A model generated the notes under the pieces. It saw nothing but the letters and a program-made list of their open reading frames with translations. It ran no database searches and was not told the origin of the DNA. This document shows, one piece after another, positions 24,879 to 33,233 of a DNA stretch of 40,576 nt (within the stretch, counting starts at the first letter, position 1; the number at the start of each line of letters is the position of its first letter). Origin of the DNA: Bacteroidales bacterium (GTDB lineage Bacteria; Bacteroidota; Bacteroidia; Bacteroidales; JAADJA01); contig JALSSR010000208.1 of the NCBI GenBank assembly GCA_026984135.1, positions 1 through 40,576 of the forward strand, given 5' to 3'. The position numbers and the translations under genes were made by a program.

Positions 24879-26045
24879 TTATTTTTCGTTTATCATTAAT
24901 AGCAATTTGTTGAGGTCTTGTTGTAATATTGTTTTTGTTTCAGCGTCTTTTTCCGAGGCAACGGCACTTTTAAAATCGGGTATTGCATCAGTATATTCGG
25001 TTTCGACGAGGTAACCGGCAGCCTTTAGCCTCACATTTTTCGATTTACTCCTCAATAATCCTTTCGACCAACGTATGGAAGGTCTGGAACGTATTGAATA
25101 GAGGTTATCAATAGCACCGATAACAACCGAATCATCATCACTGAAAAGTTTCCAGAAGTTTTCCGACTCAAAAGATATTGTAGGAGGAAAGTAAAGGATT
25201 TCATGATTATTAATTTGCGGTCTGACAACCGTTTCAGGGTAAGAGATAAGTTCTTTGCCGGCAACATATCTTGCCATACGGGGAACTATCCAGCGCATTC
25301 CTGCGGTAGCTTCGGGATGACCGACGGAGACAAAAACTTTTCCCTTTCCGTACGTGGAGGTTAAAAAAGCAGGTTTACCGGGTGTCAATCCTTTCGGGTC
25401 TCCCTTGTGAGTTGCAATATCCGTTGTTATGGTTGCAAGAATATCCATACTTTCCGGCTCAAAAACATCATATATCGGGCCGTCATAATACTGAACAAAG
25501 GAAGTTGTCCGGTTTTCTAATTCGGGAAATATCTTAGCCCCTTTTTCCGACAGTTCAAATCCTATCAGTCCTCTTCCGCGGTTATAGTGGAAACGGTATG
25601 TGTGGGCTTTTATGATTTTTAAACTCGGATAACCGTCGGTCGTAGCAAAAAGATATCCACCTGCACAAATTCCCACAATTCCTTTTCCCGATTTTGCAAA
25701 ATCCTGAACTTTTTGTGCAGCTGTCTGTCCCAAATTATTGAATTCTTTGCTGCCGCTTCCTCCCGGGAAAATCATAACGTCAAGGTTATCAAGAATTCCG
25801 TTTTGTATATCATAAGCCGTAACGGCTCTGCCCTTGATACCTTTATCAATCTTCAATGCCTCAAGGGTTTCGAGAATACATACCGCACTGGCACCGTTAC
25901 CGTTAAAGACACCCACATTCAATAATTCTTTCGCTTTTTTTTCATTCTTTTGTTTCTCTTTGTTCACCTCTGTGCAACCGCCGGAAAACAATAGGACGGC
26001 AATTAAAAAAAGCAAAGTTGGAAAGTTGTAATATCCTTTTTTCAT
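24879..26045 (-). CDS. Lipoprotein with class I glutamine-amidotransferase-like (BPL_N) domain
   Basis: The protein has 388 residues. A lipoprotein signal with lipobox FSGGC places lipidated Cys24 at the start of the mature protein. Residues about 42-255 form a biotin-protein-ligase-N-terminal-like domain of the class I amidotransferase fold: LNVGVFNGNG, then LDVMIFPGGSGS, then the nucleophile elbow GIVGICAGG with Cys127. The C-terminal 100 or so residues (about 275-388) are helical and rich in charged residues. The substrate is unknown; BPL_N lipoproteins are common in Bacteroidota, where amidase or transferase activity is assumed but not established. It is the first gene of the operon running to 20740, 11 bases upstream of the next start. 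Compare the Cys-less relatives at 34960-40109. Confidence 0.82.
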   Translation of the reverse strand: MKKGYYNFPTLLFLIAVLLFSGGCTEVNKEKQKNEKKAKELLNVGVFNGNGASAVCILETLEALKIDKGIKGRAVTAYDIQNGILDNLDVMIFPGGSGSKEFNNLGQTAAQKVQDFAKSGKGIVGICAGGYLFATTDGYPSLKIIKAHTYRFHYNRGRGLIGFELSEKGAKIFPELENRTTSFVQYYDGPIYDVFEPESMDILATITTDIATHKGDPKGLTPGKPAFLTSTYGKGKVFVSVGHPEATAGMRWIVPRMARYVAGKELISYPETVVRPQINNHEILYFPPTISFESENFWKLFSDDDSVVIGAIDNLYSIRSRPSIRWSKGLLRSKSKNVRLKAAGYLVETEYTDAIPDFKSAVASEKDAETKTILQQDLNKLLLMINEK

Positions 26046-26084
26046 TTATTTATAATTTAATATTTCATTCCGCCGACTTACAAG

Positions 26085-26110
26085 TAAAAACCGGCATTTA
26101 ACGGTTTTTA
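26085..26110 (-). terminator. Terminator closing the C10/FecR/SusCD/Ntn-hydrolase operon
   Basis: TAAAAACCG and CGGTTTTTA form a perfect 9-bp stem with an 8-base loop. On the minus strand the second arm is T-rich and ends the hairpin, as expected for an intrinsic terminator. It lies 13 bases after the stop at 26124 and upstream of the lipoprotein start at 26045, separating the two operons. Confidence 0.75.
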
Positions 26111-26123
26111 TTTCTCAAATAAA

Positions 26124-27350
26124 CTAAGAGCCTATGTTATACTTATCAAATGTTTGATACAACATTTCTATTTTTCTGTCAACCGCATCATAGTATTCTT
26201 TCATCTCTTTGGTGTTCATTCCGTTTTTTCGCCACTTATCCAAATATTTTTCACCCTCATAAAGAATCATATTCTCAAAGGGTTTGATTTTTTGCATAAT
26301 ACCTGTGTTATCGCCGTTGATTAGGGCGTTAATATTAATGTAATACTTTGCATGGGAACCGAGACGATATGAATAAACCTTTTTTTTCTGTTCAAGTGCA
26401 TAATGGCAGAGGGGTGCATCTTTTAAGCTGTCGTCGTATTGCATTACTTGTGGCAGGATGCCGTCCTTATTCAACCACACGGGTATTGTAACGGTTGTAA
26501 GCGGAAACCCGAGCATTGTCCACATTGTAGTGAATGCGGGGTCTTCCCCGTTTTTTACTCCCTGTACTATACAAGATGACGAGCTACCGCTGCGCGGGAT
26601 AAAATCCTTAAAAAAGACCATTTTTTCGGTATTCTCCGGTAAGTTGCCATATTCCGCAACAAGGTCGGTTCCCGTTAGCGAATGAGTAAGGTTTCGCGAT
26701 ATATCATCAACTATTGTTCTGTATGTCAAGCTATTGTTTGCAACGGCATCTCTAAAGACTTCATCGGCCGTAACATACCTGATATAACCGCCTCCCTTTC
26801 CCATTTCGCCTGTAAACGAGTAGTTTGTACGGATAAGGTAGCCGTAAGGAGCAACCGCAGGGTCATTGGCATCAATTTTAGCATACTTAAAATTACCCAA
26901 TTCAAAATATGCGGCACCGCCCCGGGCATCAATAACTCCGAAATTGGCTTCCAGTCTGTAAGGCTTTTTGCGTTTGTCAAGAAATTTCTCAAAATCCGCA
27001 ATTGTGGCACAATTTTGCAAAGCCTCTTTCATCAATCTGCCTTCGTAGCCTGTCTGAGTAATAGTGTCGTTATTCAGATTATAACTTGCGGAGTTCATAA
27101 TGGCAAACCCTTCGCTGTTGTAACCTATCCATATACTTTTTCCCGAAGTGTCAATGGAGTTTACCAATCCGACACAGGAATACTTTCCGTCTTCGAAGAT
27201 TACAATTCTGTTGTTAACGGCCCAGGTATCGCGGTGTTTCAGCAAAAGAGGGCGACCGTCTTTTGTGTATTTTCCTGAAATGACGGCAGTTGTACACGAA
27301 AACAACTTTGCCGAAGCCAGAATGAGAATTAATAAAAGAGCTTTTTTCAT
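26124..27350 (-). CDS. Secreted Ntn hydrolase, C45/acyltransferase-like
   Basis: The protein has 408 residues. The signal peptide ends directly before Cys19 in CTTAVISGKYTKDGRPLLLKHRDT, so cleavage would expose Cys as the N-terminal nucleophile, as in Ntn hydrolases. The GKYTKDGRPLL and HRDT blocks match proteins annotated as C45 peptidase, carcinine hydrolase or isopenicillin-N acyltransferase-like. Likely substrates are N-acyl amino acids, beta-alanyl or similar amides; the sequence cannot settle which. An alternative is that Cys19 is a lipobox cysteine, but Phe at -2 argues against that. It is the last gene of the operon, 10 bases after SusD, consistent with degrading what the SusCD pair binds. 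A terminator follows. Confidence 0.8.
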   Translation of the reverse strand: MKKALLLILILASAKLFSCTTAVISGKYTKDGRPLLLKHRDTWAVNNRIVIFEDGKYSCVGLVNSIDTSGKSIWIGYNSEGFAIMNSASYNLNNDTITQTGYEGRLMKEALQNCATIADFEKFLDKRKKPYRLEANFGVIDARGGAAYFELGNFKYAKIDANDPAVAPYGYLIRTNYSFTGEMGKGGGYIRYVTADEVFRDAVANNSLTYRTIVDDISRNLTHSLTGTDLVAEYGNLPENTEKMVFFKDFIPRSGSSSSCIVQGVKNGEDPAFTTMWTMLGFPLTTVTIPVWLNKDGILPQVMQYDDSLKDAPLCHYALEQKKKVYSYRLGSHAKYYININALINGDNTGIMQKIKPFENMILYEGEKYLDKWRKNGMNTKEMKEYYDAVDRKIEMLYQTFDKYNIGS

Positions 27351-27360
27351 AGTTTAAAAT

Positions 27361-28851
27361 TTATTTTTTTTCGGGGAACCAGCCTCCGTTTGAAGTGTTA
27401 ATTCCATCTGCATTGGCAACGCCGCCGAAGGTATAAATACCCATTTCCATAACCATCAGTTCTTTTGCCGGAATCGGGAAATGGAGTAGTGTTCCGTACT
27501 GTAACATATCTCGCCGGCGCATATCAAAGAAAGCGATACCGAAGCCTGTTTGTATCAGCTCGATATCACGCTCATAGAAAATAGCCTTGAGTAAATCTTC
27601 TTTTGAGATAGTTTCTTCGAGGGGTGCTAATCCGCCTCTTTCCGTCCTTGAACCGTCATTAACGATTTGTACGGCTCCGGCGATGTCACCGAGTTCTGCA
27701 AGAGCTTCGGCTTTAATAAGGTCGTTTTCGGCCAAAATAAAATCAGGTGAAGGGCCTGTGGTAGTAGTTATTGAAAGAGGGTATCTGACATATTCATAAT
27801 TTGAATAATGGTAGTAACCTCTTTCCGGCTTCATATTGTTTTGTGCATTAAATGCAAAATCGGAATCAAGTCTTTTATCGTCAGATACTGCTTTTTCAGG
27901 ATTATGTCCGTCATCCGGGAAACGCCATGGATAATTCGGATCCATAAGGTTTATTATTCTACAGTCAATTCTTGCCCAGCCGGGTCTTACGGTATAGTGA
28001 CGGAACCAACTTCTCCAGGTTGATCCGTCCATATAAGGAGCAAGGTCTTGTTCAATACCATTTTCTGCATAATGCAGAACTCTGTTCCAGTCTGTTTGAC
28101 TGTTTTGCTGTTTATTTCGCGGTGCATAAATAAGAAATCTTGCAGCAAAGGAGTTTGCAAGCTGAGCAATCTCATCATCAGTATATTGCGAACCGTTAAT
28201 ATAATTATCAGGGAGAGTGAAAGAGACTCCCGGTCTGTTACAAATTGCAATCGCCGAGTCGAGAGATACAATGGCCGCTTCGACCACATCCATATAAGGT
28301 GATAGGGGTGTGGTATTCGGATCGGAAAATTCTTTCATTATAAATGCTTTGTCATACACCAGTCCCAGATAACCAAGTGAAAATCCCTGAATCAAATAAC
28401 TAATTGCCCTGACCTTTTGTGTTTCATCAACGTCGTCAATAACTATTTCCATACCACCCTCAATTTTTTCAAGTACTGAATTCATCATCACAAGATTACC
28501 ATAAAGTTCTTTCCAATACTCCTCATAAATATGTGCATACGTGTACGACACAGAATTGTTAAACGGTTGCCGTGGTTCCATTGACAAATGATACATTCCG
28601 CTGTTAGCCCAGGAGCACGTGCCCTGGTCGGCGGCAACCCACATTGACATACGTGGAGAGATGCTGGAATTATTTGTCATAAACCAATTATAAAACCCGC
28701 TTAAAGCTATACTGTTAACATCTTCAGGGTTTTTTAATGCTCTTTCCTTATCAGGATCATTCAGATTTTTAACATCCAAATCTTTCGTACACGAACCGAT
28801 TAGGATGGCAAATAATGTAAATGCTAAATAAAATATATATCTGTTTTTCAT
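27361..28851 (-). CDS. SusD/RagB-family nutrient-binding lipoprotein
   Basis: The protein has 496 residues. A lipoprotein signal ends LIGSC (Cys21), followed by TKDLDVKNLNDPD, the typical SusD opening. The remainder has the RagB/SusD layout: an N-terminal helical TPR-like scaffold, a variable ligand-binding face rich in Trp and Tyr (about 240-350), and a C-terminal block with AEALAELGD and FYERDIEL, the conserved SusD signature. It should cap the SusC channel on the cell surface. No sugar-specific sign is evident, and the neighbouring protease and Ntn hydrolase suggest a peptide or amide ligand. It starts 11 bases after SusC. Confidence 0.93.
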   Translation of the reverse strand: MKNRYIFYLAFTLFAILIGSCTKDLDVKNLNDPDKERALKNPEDVNSIALSGFYNWFMTNNSSISPRMSMWVAADQGTCSWANSGMYHLSMEPRQPFNNSVSYTYAHIYEEYWKELYGNLVMMNSVLEKIEGGMEIVIDDVDETQKVRAISYLIQGFSLGYLGLVYDKAFIMKEFSDPNTTPLSPYMDVVEAAIVSLDSAIAICNRPGVSFTLPDNYINGSQYTDDEIAQLANSFAARFLIYAPRNKQQNSQTDWNRVLHYAENGIEQDLAPYMDGSTWRSWFRHYTVRPGWARIDCRIINLMDPNYPWRFPDDGHNPEKAVSDDKRLDSDFAFNAQNNMKPERGYYHYSNYEYVRYPLSITTTTGPSPDFILAENDLIKAEALAELGDIAGAVQIVNDGSRTERGGLAPLEETISKEDLLKAIFYERDIELIQTGFGIAFFDMRRRDMLQYGTLLHFPIPAKELMVMEMGIYTFGGVANADGINTSNGGWFPEKK

Positions 28852-28862
28852 TTTTTATTGAT

Positions 28863-31800
28863 TTAAAATGTTATTTGTAAGGAGCCTGAAAAAGTTCTGA
28901 AATTGGGATAACCGAAGTCATCAAAATAGTAGTTTGTCAGGTCACTTCCCGAAGCCACTTCCGGATCGTATCCTGTATATTTTGTTATTGTAAAAACATT
29001 TTGTGCCTGAATACCAAGCCGTATTGACTTGATAAGTCCTCGTGCAAACCAGGCCATTTGGTCTTTGTTGAATGTGTAATATAGTGAAATTTCCCTCAGT
29101 TTTAAAAATGAGCCGTCTTCAACAAAATAGGAATTAACTTCAGTATTCTTATAAAATGTACTGTAATAGTTTATTGATTTTTTCTCACTCTCGGGCTTTC
29201 CGAACTGGTCAAATTCAATTGCTCTTAAATCCCTGAAAGTATATTGACGTGTAAAGTTATAAACATCACCACCATTTTTCCAAGCAAGAAGGAAATATAA
29301 CGTAAATCCCTTAAAATCAAATGTGTTGGATAACGAAAGGTTGAAATTCGGATTGCCGTTACCGATTTGAACTTTATCGGCAAGACCGTCATTGTCAATA
29401 TCGAGGGCAACGGGTATTTCATCATTAGTGCCTTCGGTACCTTTAGGAATAACATAACCGTCGGAGTTTAACTGATAGTCATCAATGGTTTTTCCTGCCG
29501 GAAGTTGGTTGGCCATCTCATCCAGACTTTTTACCCATTTATACCCGTACATAACTGCAAAGGTCTCTCCTTCACGGAAATAAAATGCGTTTTTCGGTCC
29601 TGTGTTATATGGCGGGATAACCAGTTTAGTTATTGTTTGACGAATTCTGTCGAACATAAGATTAATGTTCCAGTTAATATTGTTATTTTTAATTATTGAA
29701 GAAGATAAAGTTGCCTCAAATGCCTGGGCATTAATATCTCCAACATTTGCCCATTGATTAGAGTATCCTGTGTTTGAAGGTACGGGAGCATTTCTGATTG
29801 CGCCTTTGGTATTTGAATTTGAATATACAAATTCAAAGGAAAAACGGTTCAGAAAATCCATATTCAACCCGACTTCAAATTCTCCTGTAATGGAAGGTTT
29901 AAGGTTTTTGTTACCCATTGTGCCGGGAACAACATAACTACCATTTCCCGACCAGGTTTCATACTGCCAGCTAAATCCCGGGCGCTGACCTGAAGTCCCG
30001 TATGCTGCTCTTACCTTTAATTCCTGTATGCCGGGTATTTCAATTCCTTGTGTAATTCTGTACGCTCCTGATATTCTGTAAAAGGGATGCCATCTTTCGT
30101 TTGCGCCAAAAAGAGAAGACCCATCCATACGATAAAGCATAGAGAGTAGATATTTGTTTTGGTAATCAAGATCAACAATGCCGATGTAGTTTATTGCTAC
30201 TTTTTTCCCTTCATATGAACTCATGGAGCCTTTTGTCGGGTCAGTCCAGTCTAATTGAGGAACATCCGCAACACTGAATTCCCGGCCCGTGACCCAGAAA
30301 TCATTATAGCTTTGATTCTCATACAGGTAGCTGAGTTTGAGTTTTCCTGTGAAATCGTTTATCTGTTTAATATAGTTTATTGTAGTCTGAAAGTTTTGAT
30401 TAAACTCATAATATGACTCTTTATAAAGGCTTCCTTTAATGTAAGTAGGAGCATCATACAGATATCCTTTTGGTGTATAAGTATTCCATTGTTTGTTTCT
30501 GTATTCGTAGGAATATTTAACGTTTGCGGTCAATCCTTCATAAATATCCCATATTGCTCTTACATTACCGATAAAGCTCATTCTCTTGGAATTTCTTTCA
30601 CGATATGCCAGCGGATAGAGAGGGTTTTGGGCTATGCTCCAGGGATCAGGATCTACAAGATAAGGTGTCCCGTTATCATTTGGTTGAGTAAGATCAACAT
30701 CTGGCCCCATAAACAATAGATCGTTGAATGTTGCATTTGAACCGGGGTTATCCGAATTTGTTGTCAAAAACAGATTTGATGTGGAAATTTTTATCTTTTT
30801 CGAGACATTATGATCAAGATTCAAACGCAAGTTATTCCTTTTATAACCTTCTGTTTCAAAAAGTATTCCCTGCTGGCGGTTGTGTTCATACGACACCATA
30901 AAGCTAGAGGTTTTTGAAGCTCCTGAAAAAGAGATATATGATGTACTGTAGGCACCTTTTGTATAAAACAGGTCCTGATTATTATATATTTTAGCATATG
31001 GCTGATCGGCATAAGTTTTATCAGGGTCATTCAGGATTCTGTTTCCGCTAATGGGATACCCGTCGTCATTATACCAAATGCCGGCGTATCTTGTATAAGA
31101 ATAGTCTTCCCAGTCATCGGCAAGTTTATACGGATGGTGTGTGCTAAGTTCAATTTGTTTTGCAAGCTTCTGAAATCCATATTCCTGTCTGAAAATTACA
31201 GATGTTTTATCTTTTCCCGAGGCTTTACCTCTTTTGGTTGTGATAACAATTACCCCGTTTCCTGCCTGAGAACCATACAGAGCCGATGCGGCAGCTCCTT
31301 TTACAACTTCATAAGATTCAATATCATCGGTATTGATATCAGCCAGATTTGTATAAAGAATTGTCCCGTCAAGAACGATCATGGGTTTCTGATTACCGGT
31401 TAGTGATGATGACCCGCGAATTCTTATTGCAGCACCGCTTCCGGGCAAACCGTTTGCTCTAATAACATCCATACCGGCTACCTTACCTTGTAAAGCGGTT
31501 GCTGCGGAAGAGGGAGGTGCTTTATCAATCTCGCTTGCATCAACTTTAGTAACACTTACGGTTAGGTTTTTTCTGGGTGTTGCACTTGCAACTCCTGAAA
31601 TAACGACCTCTTCCAGTCCGAAAACATCTTCTTCGAGCTGAACATTTATTTCCGTTTTTCCGGCTATGGGAACCTCAACCTGCTTGTATCCCATAAACGA
31701 AAACACCAATGAAGCGGCATCTTCCGGAACGGTAATTTCATACTTGCCGTCAATATCTGTTGCAACTCCGATAGTTGTTCCTTTAACAAAAACATTGACA

Positions 31801-32249
31801 CCCGGAAGAGTAGTTCCGTCGGTTTTTGATGTTACGGTTCCTTTAATTGTTTTTTCCCCACCCTCCTGACCTTTTTGCTTTACCGGTACCGGCTTTTTTT
31901 CAACCTCTTTTTCCTTGATTACGTAATAATCATCTCTTAATTTTTTAAATTGAAAATCAGTGCCGTCGGTGAGCTGATTCAATGCCTCTTCAGCATCTTT
32001 ACTTTTAAGGATTTTTTTAGAATCCTTATTTATTTTATTAATTATTTTTTTGTCCTTCTTGGCTGCCTGAGCATCAATAGTTATTGAAATGTCGTATTTC
32101 GATTCTATCTTTTCAATAAACTTTTCAACTCCGGCAGTGCTGTTATCACCCTGTCCGTTGCTTATCGCTATCGAAGGAAACCCCAGGACACTTAGGAAAA
32201 ACGTCAAGATTAATCCAAATCTTGAGAAAAGTAAAAGTCTGTTTTTCAT
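28863..32249 (-). CDS. SusC/RagA-family TonB-dependent transporter with STN domain
   Basis: The protein has 1128 residues from ATG 32249; the TTG six bases earlier (32255) is less likely. A signal peptide (about 1-32) is followed by an STN domain (about 40-118), the part that contacts a FecR anti-sigma factor. A carboxypeptidase-regulatory-like domain (about 135-220: GTVTSKTDGTTLPGVNVFVKG) and the SusC hallmark LEEVVISG come next, then the plug (about 235-340: GVASATPRKNLT ... RIRGSSSLTG ... VVKGAAASALYGSQAGNGVIVITTKRG). The 22-strand barrel fills the rest. It imports a ligand captured by SusD, powered by TonB. FecR lies 9 bases upstream and SusD 11 bases downstream. The STN domain makes this a transducer that reports uptake to FecR. 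Confidence 0.95.
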   Translation of the reverse strand: MKNRLLLFSRFGLILTFFLSVLGFPSIAISNGQGDNSTAGVEKFIEKIESKYDISITIDAQAAKKDKKIINKINKDSKKILKSKDAEEALNQLTDGTDFQFKKLRDDYYVIKEKEVEKKPVPVKQKGQEGGEKTIKGTVTSKTDGTTLPGVNVFVKGTTIGVATDIDGKYEITVPEDAASLVFSFMGYKQVEVPIAGKTEINVQLEEDVFGLEEVVISGVASATPRKNLTVSVTKVDASEIDKAPPSSAATALQGKVAGMDVIRANGLPGSGAAIRIRGSSSLTGNQKPMIVLDGTILYTNLADINTDDIESYEVVKGAAASALYGSQAGNGVIVITTKRGKASGKDKTSVIFRQEYGFQKLAKQIELSTHHPYKLADDWEDYSYTRYAGIWYNDDGYPISGNRILNDPDKTYADQPYAKIYNNQDLFYTKGAYSTSYISFSGASKTSSFMVSYEHNRQQGILFETEGYKRNNLRLNLDHNVSKKIKISTSNLFLTTNSDNPGSNATFNDLLFMGPDVDLTQPNDNGTPYLVDPDPWSIAQNPLYPLAYRERNSKRMSFIGNVRAIWDIYEGLTANVKYSYEYRNKQWNTYTPKGYLYDAPTYIKGSLYKESYYEFNQNFQTTINYIKQINDFTGKLKLSYLYENQSYNDFWVTGREFSVADVPQLDWTDPTKGSMSSYEGKKVAINYIGIVDLDYQNKYLLSMLYRMDGSSLFGANERWHPFYRISGAYRITQGIEIPGIQELKVRAAYGTSGQRPGFSWQYETWSGNGSYVVPGTMGNKNLKPSITGEFEVGLNMDFLNRFSFEFVYSNSNTKGAIRNAPVPSNTGYSNQWANVGDINAQAFEATLSSSIIKNNNINWNINLMFDRIRQTITKLVIPPYNTGPKNAFYFREGETFAVMYGYKWVKSLDEMANQLPAGKTIDDYQLNSDGYVIPKGTEGTNDEIPVALDIDNDGLADKVQIGNGNPNFNLSLSNTFDFKGFTLYFLLAWKNGGDVYNFTRQYTFRDLRAIEFDQFGKPESEKKSINYYSTFYKNTEVNSYFVEDGSFLKLREISLYYTFNKDQMAWFARGLIKSIRLGIQAQNVFTITKYTGYDPEVASGSDLTNYYFDDFGYPNFRTFSGSLQITF

Positions 32250-32258
32250 ATACAATAA

Positions 32259-33221
32259 TTATTTAAGGTTAATTATTCCGTTTTCTTCTGTTATTTTTTT
32301 ATCCGTTATATATGCAATAGCTTTAAGAATCAGATTAGGGTCGTCGGAGGGAGCAGATCCGAAAAGTTGTTTCTGCAGAGTCTTTCCGTCTTCAATATTA
32401 ATATTCAAATCATACGAATCTGAAAGAAAATCAACGGCTTCACCAACAGTACAATACTTAAAATGAAGCTTTTCGTTTAACCAGGAAAAATAGAGATTTT
32501 TGTTAACTCTATTTTGTTTAACAAAGTTGCCGTTTAAAAAAATGATTTGTTCTCCACTTTGTGATAAAAAGAACGACTTGTCCGATTCTGCCGAGGAAAT
32601 ACGCACTTTACCCTCGTTCAAAACTACCTGTATCCTTTCGGAAATATCGGAGACAGTAAATTTTGTTCCGAGAACCGTAACTGTAATATCCTTTGCATGA
32701 ACCCTGAAAGGATGAGCCGGATTTTTGGTTATTACAAAGTAAGCACGTCCAACAATGTTTACCTCTCTTTTAAAGCGATTTAACCAGTCGTTTTTGTAAG
32801 ATATTCCGGAATGTTTATCCAATGTAATCACCGAGCCGTCCGGTAGTGTAACCTTCATTGTTTTTTCAGAATTATTGCTAAATAAATGTTCGTTTGTTAA
32901 ATTATTATATAGAATAATTCCCGCACCGATTGAAAGTAAAATAATTATGGAAGCGGCAATTTTCATCCACATTCCGCCAATGCCGATTGCGGCCTTTTGT
33001 ATATCGTGTTCCGTATCAGTATCAATTTTCTCAAATATCTCTTTCCTGATTTGCGAAATATCAAATTGGTTAACATCAAAGATATTGCTGTTATAAATCC
33101 GTTCAATCACGTTATACTCATCCCGATGACTCTTTTTCCAGGAATGTGCCAATTGCATTTCCTCCGCAGTTGCTTCTCCTGCAAGGGATTTGATTACAAT
33201 ATTAATTATTTTATCATCCAT
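32259..33221 (-). CDS. FecR-family anti-sigma factor
   Basis: The protein has 320 residues. The cytoplasmic anti-sigma part covers about 1-84. A single membrane helix follows at 86-106 (MKIAASIIILLSIGAGIILY). The FecR domain lies at about 120-215 (VTLPDGSVITLDKHSGISY ... REVNIVGRAYFVI ... PFRVHAKDITVTVLGTKF). A DUF4974-type C-terminal domain (about 245-320) would contact the STN domain of SusC. When substrate is imported, such proteins release a sigma factor. The usual adjacent sigma gene is missing; a protease gene is upstream instead. The candidate partner is the lone sigma at 20145. It lies 12 bases after the protease stop and 9 bases before SusC. Confidence 0.92.
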   Translation of the reverse strand: MDDKIINIVIKSLAGEATAEEMQLAHSWKKSHRDEYNVIERIYNSNIFDVNQFDISQIRKEIFEKIDTDTEHDIQKAAIGIGGMWMKIAASIIILLSIGAGIILYNNLTNEHLFSNNSEKTMKVTLPDGSVITLDKHSGISYKNDWLNRFKREVNIVGRAYFVITKNPAHPFRVHAKDITVTVLGTKFTVSDISERIQVVLNEGKVRISSAESDKSFFLSQSGEQIIFLNGNFVKQNRVNKNLYFSWLNEKLHFKYCTVGEAVDFLSDSYDLNINIEDGKTLQKQLFGSAPSDDPNLILKAIAYITDKKITEENGIINLK

Positions 33222-33233
33222 AACAATCGGGTT

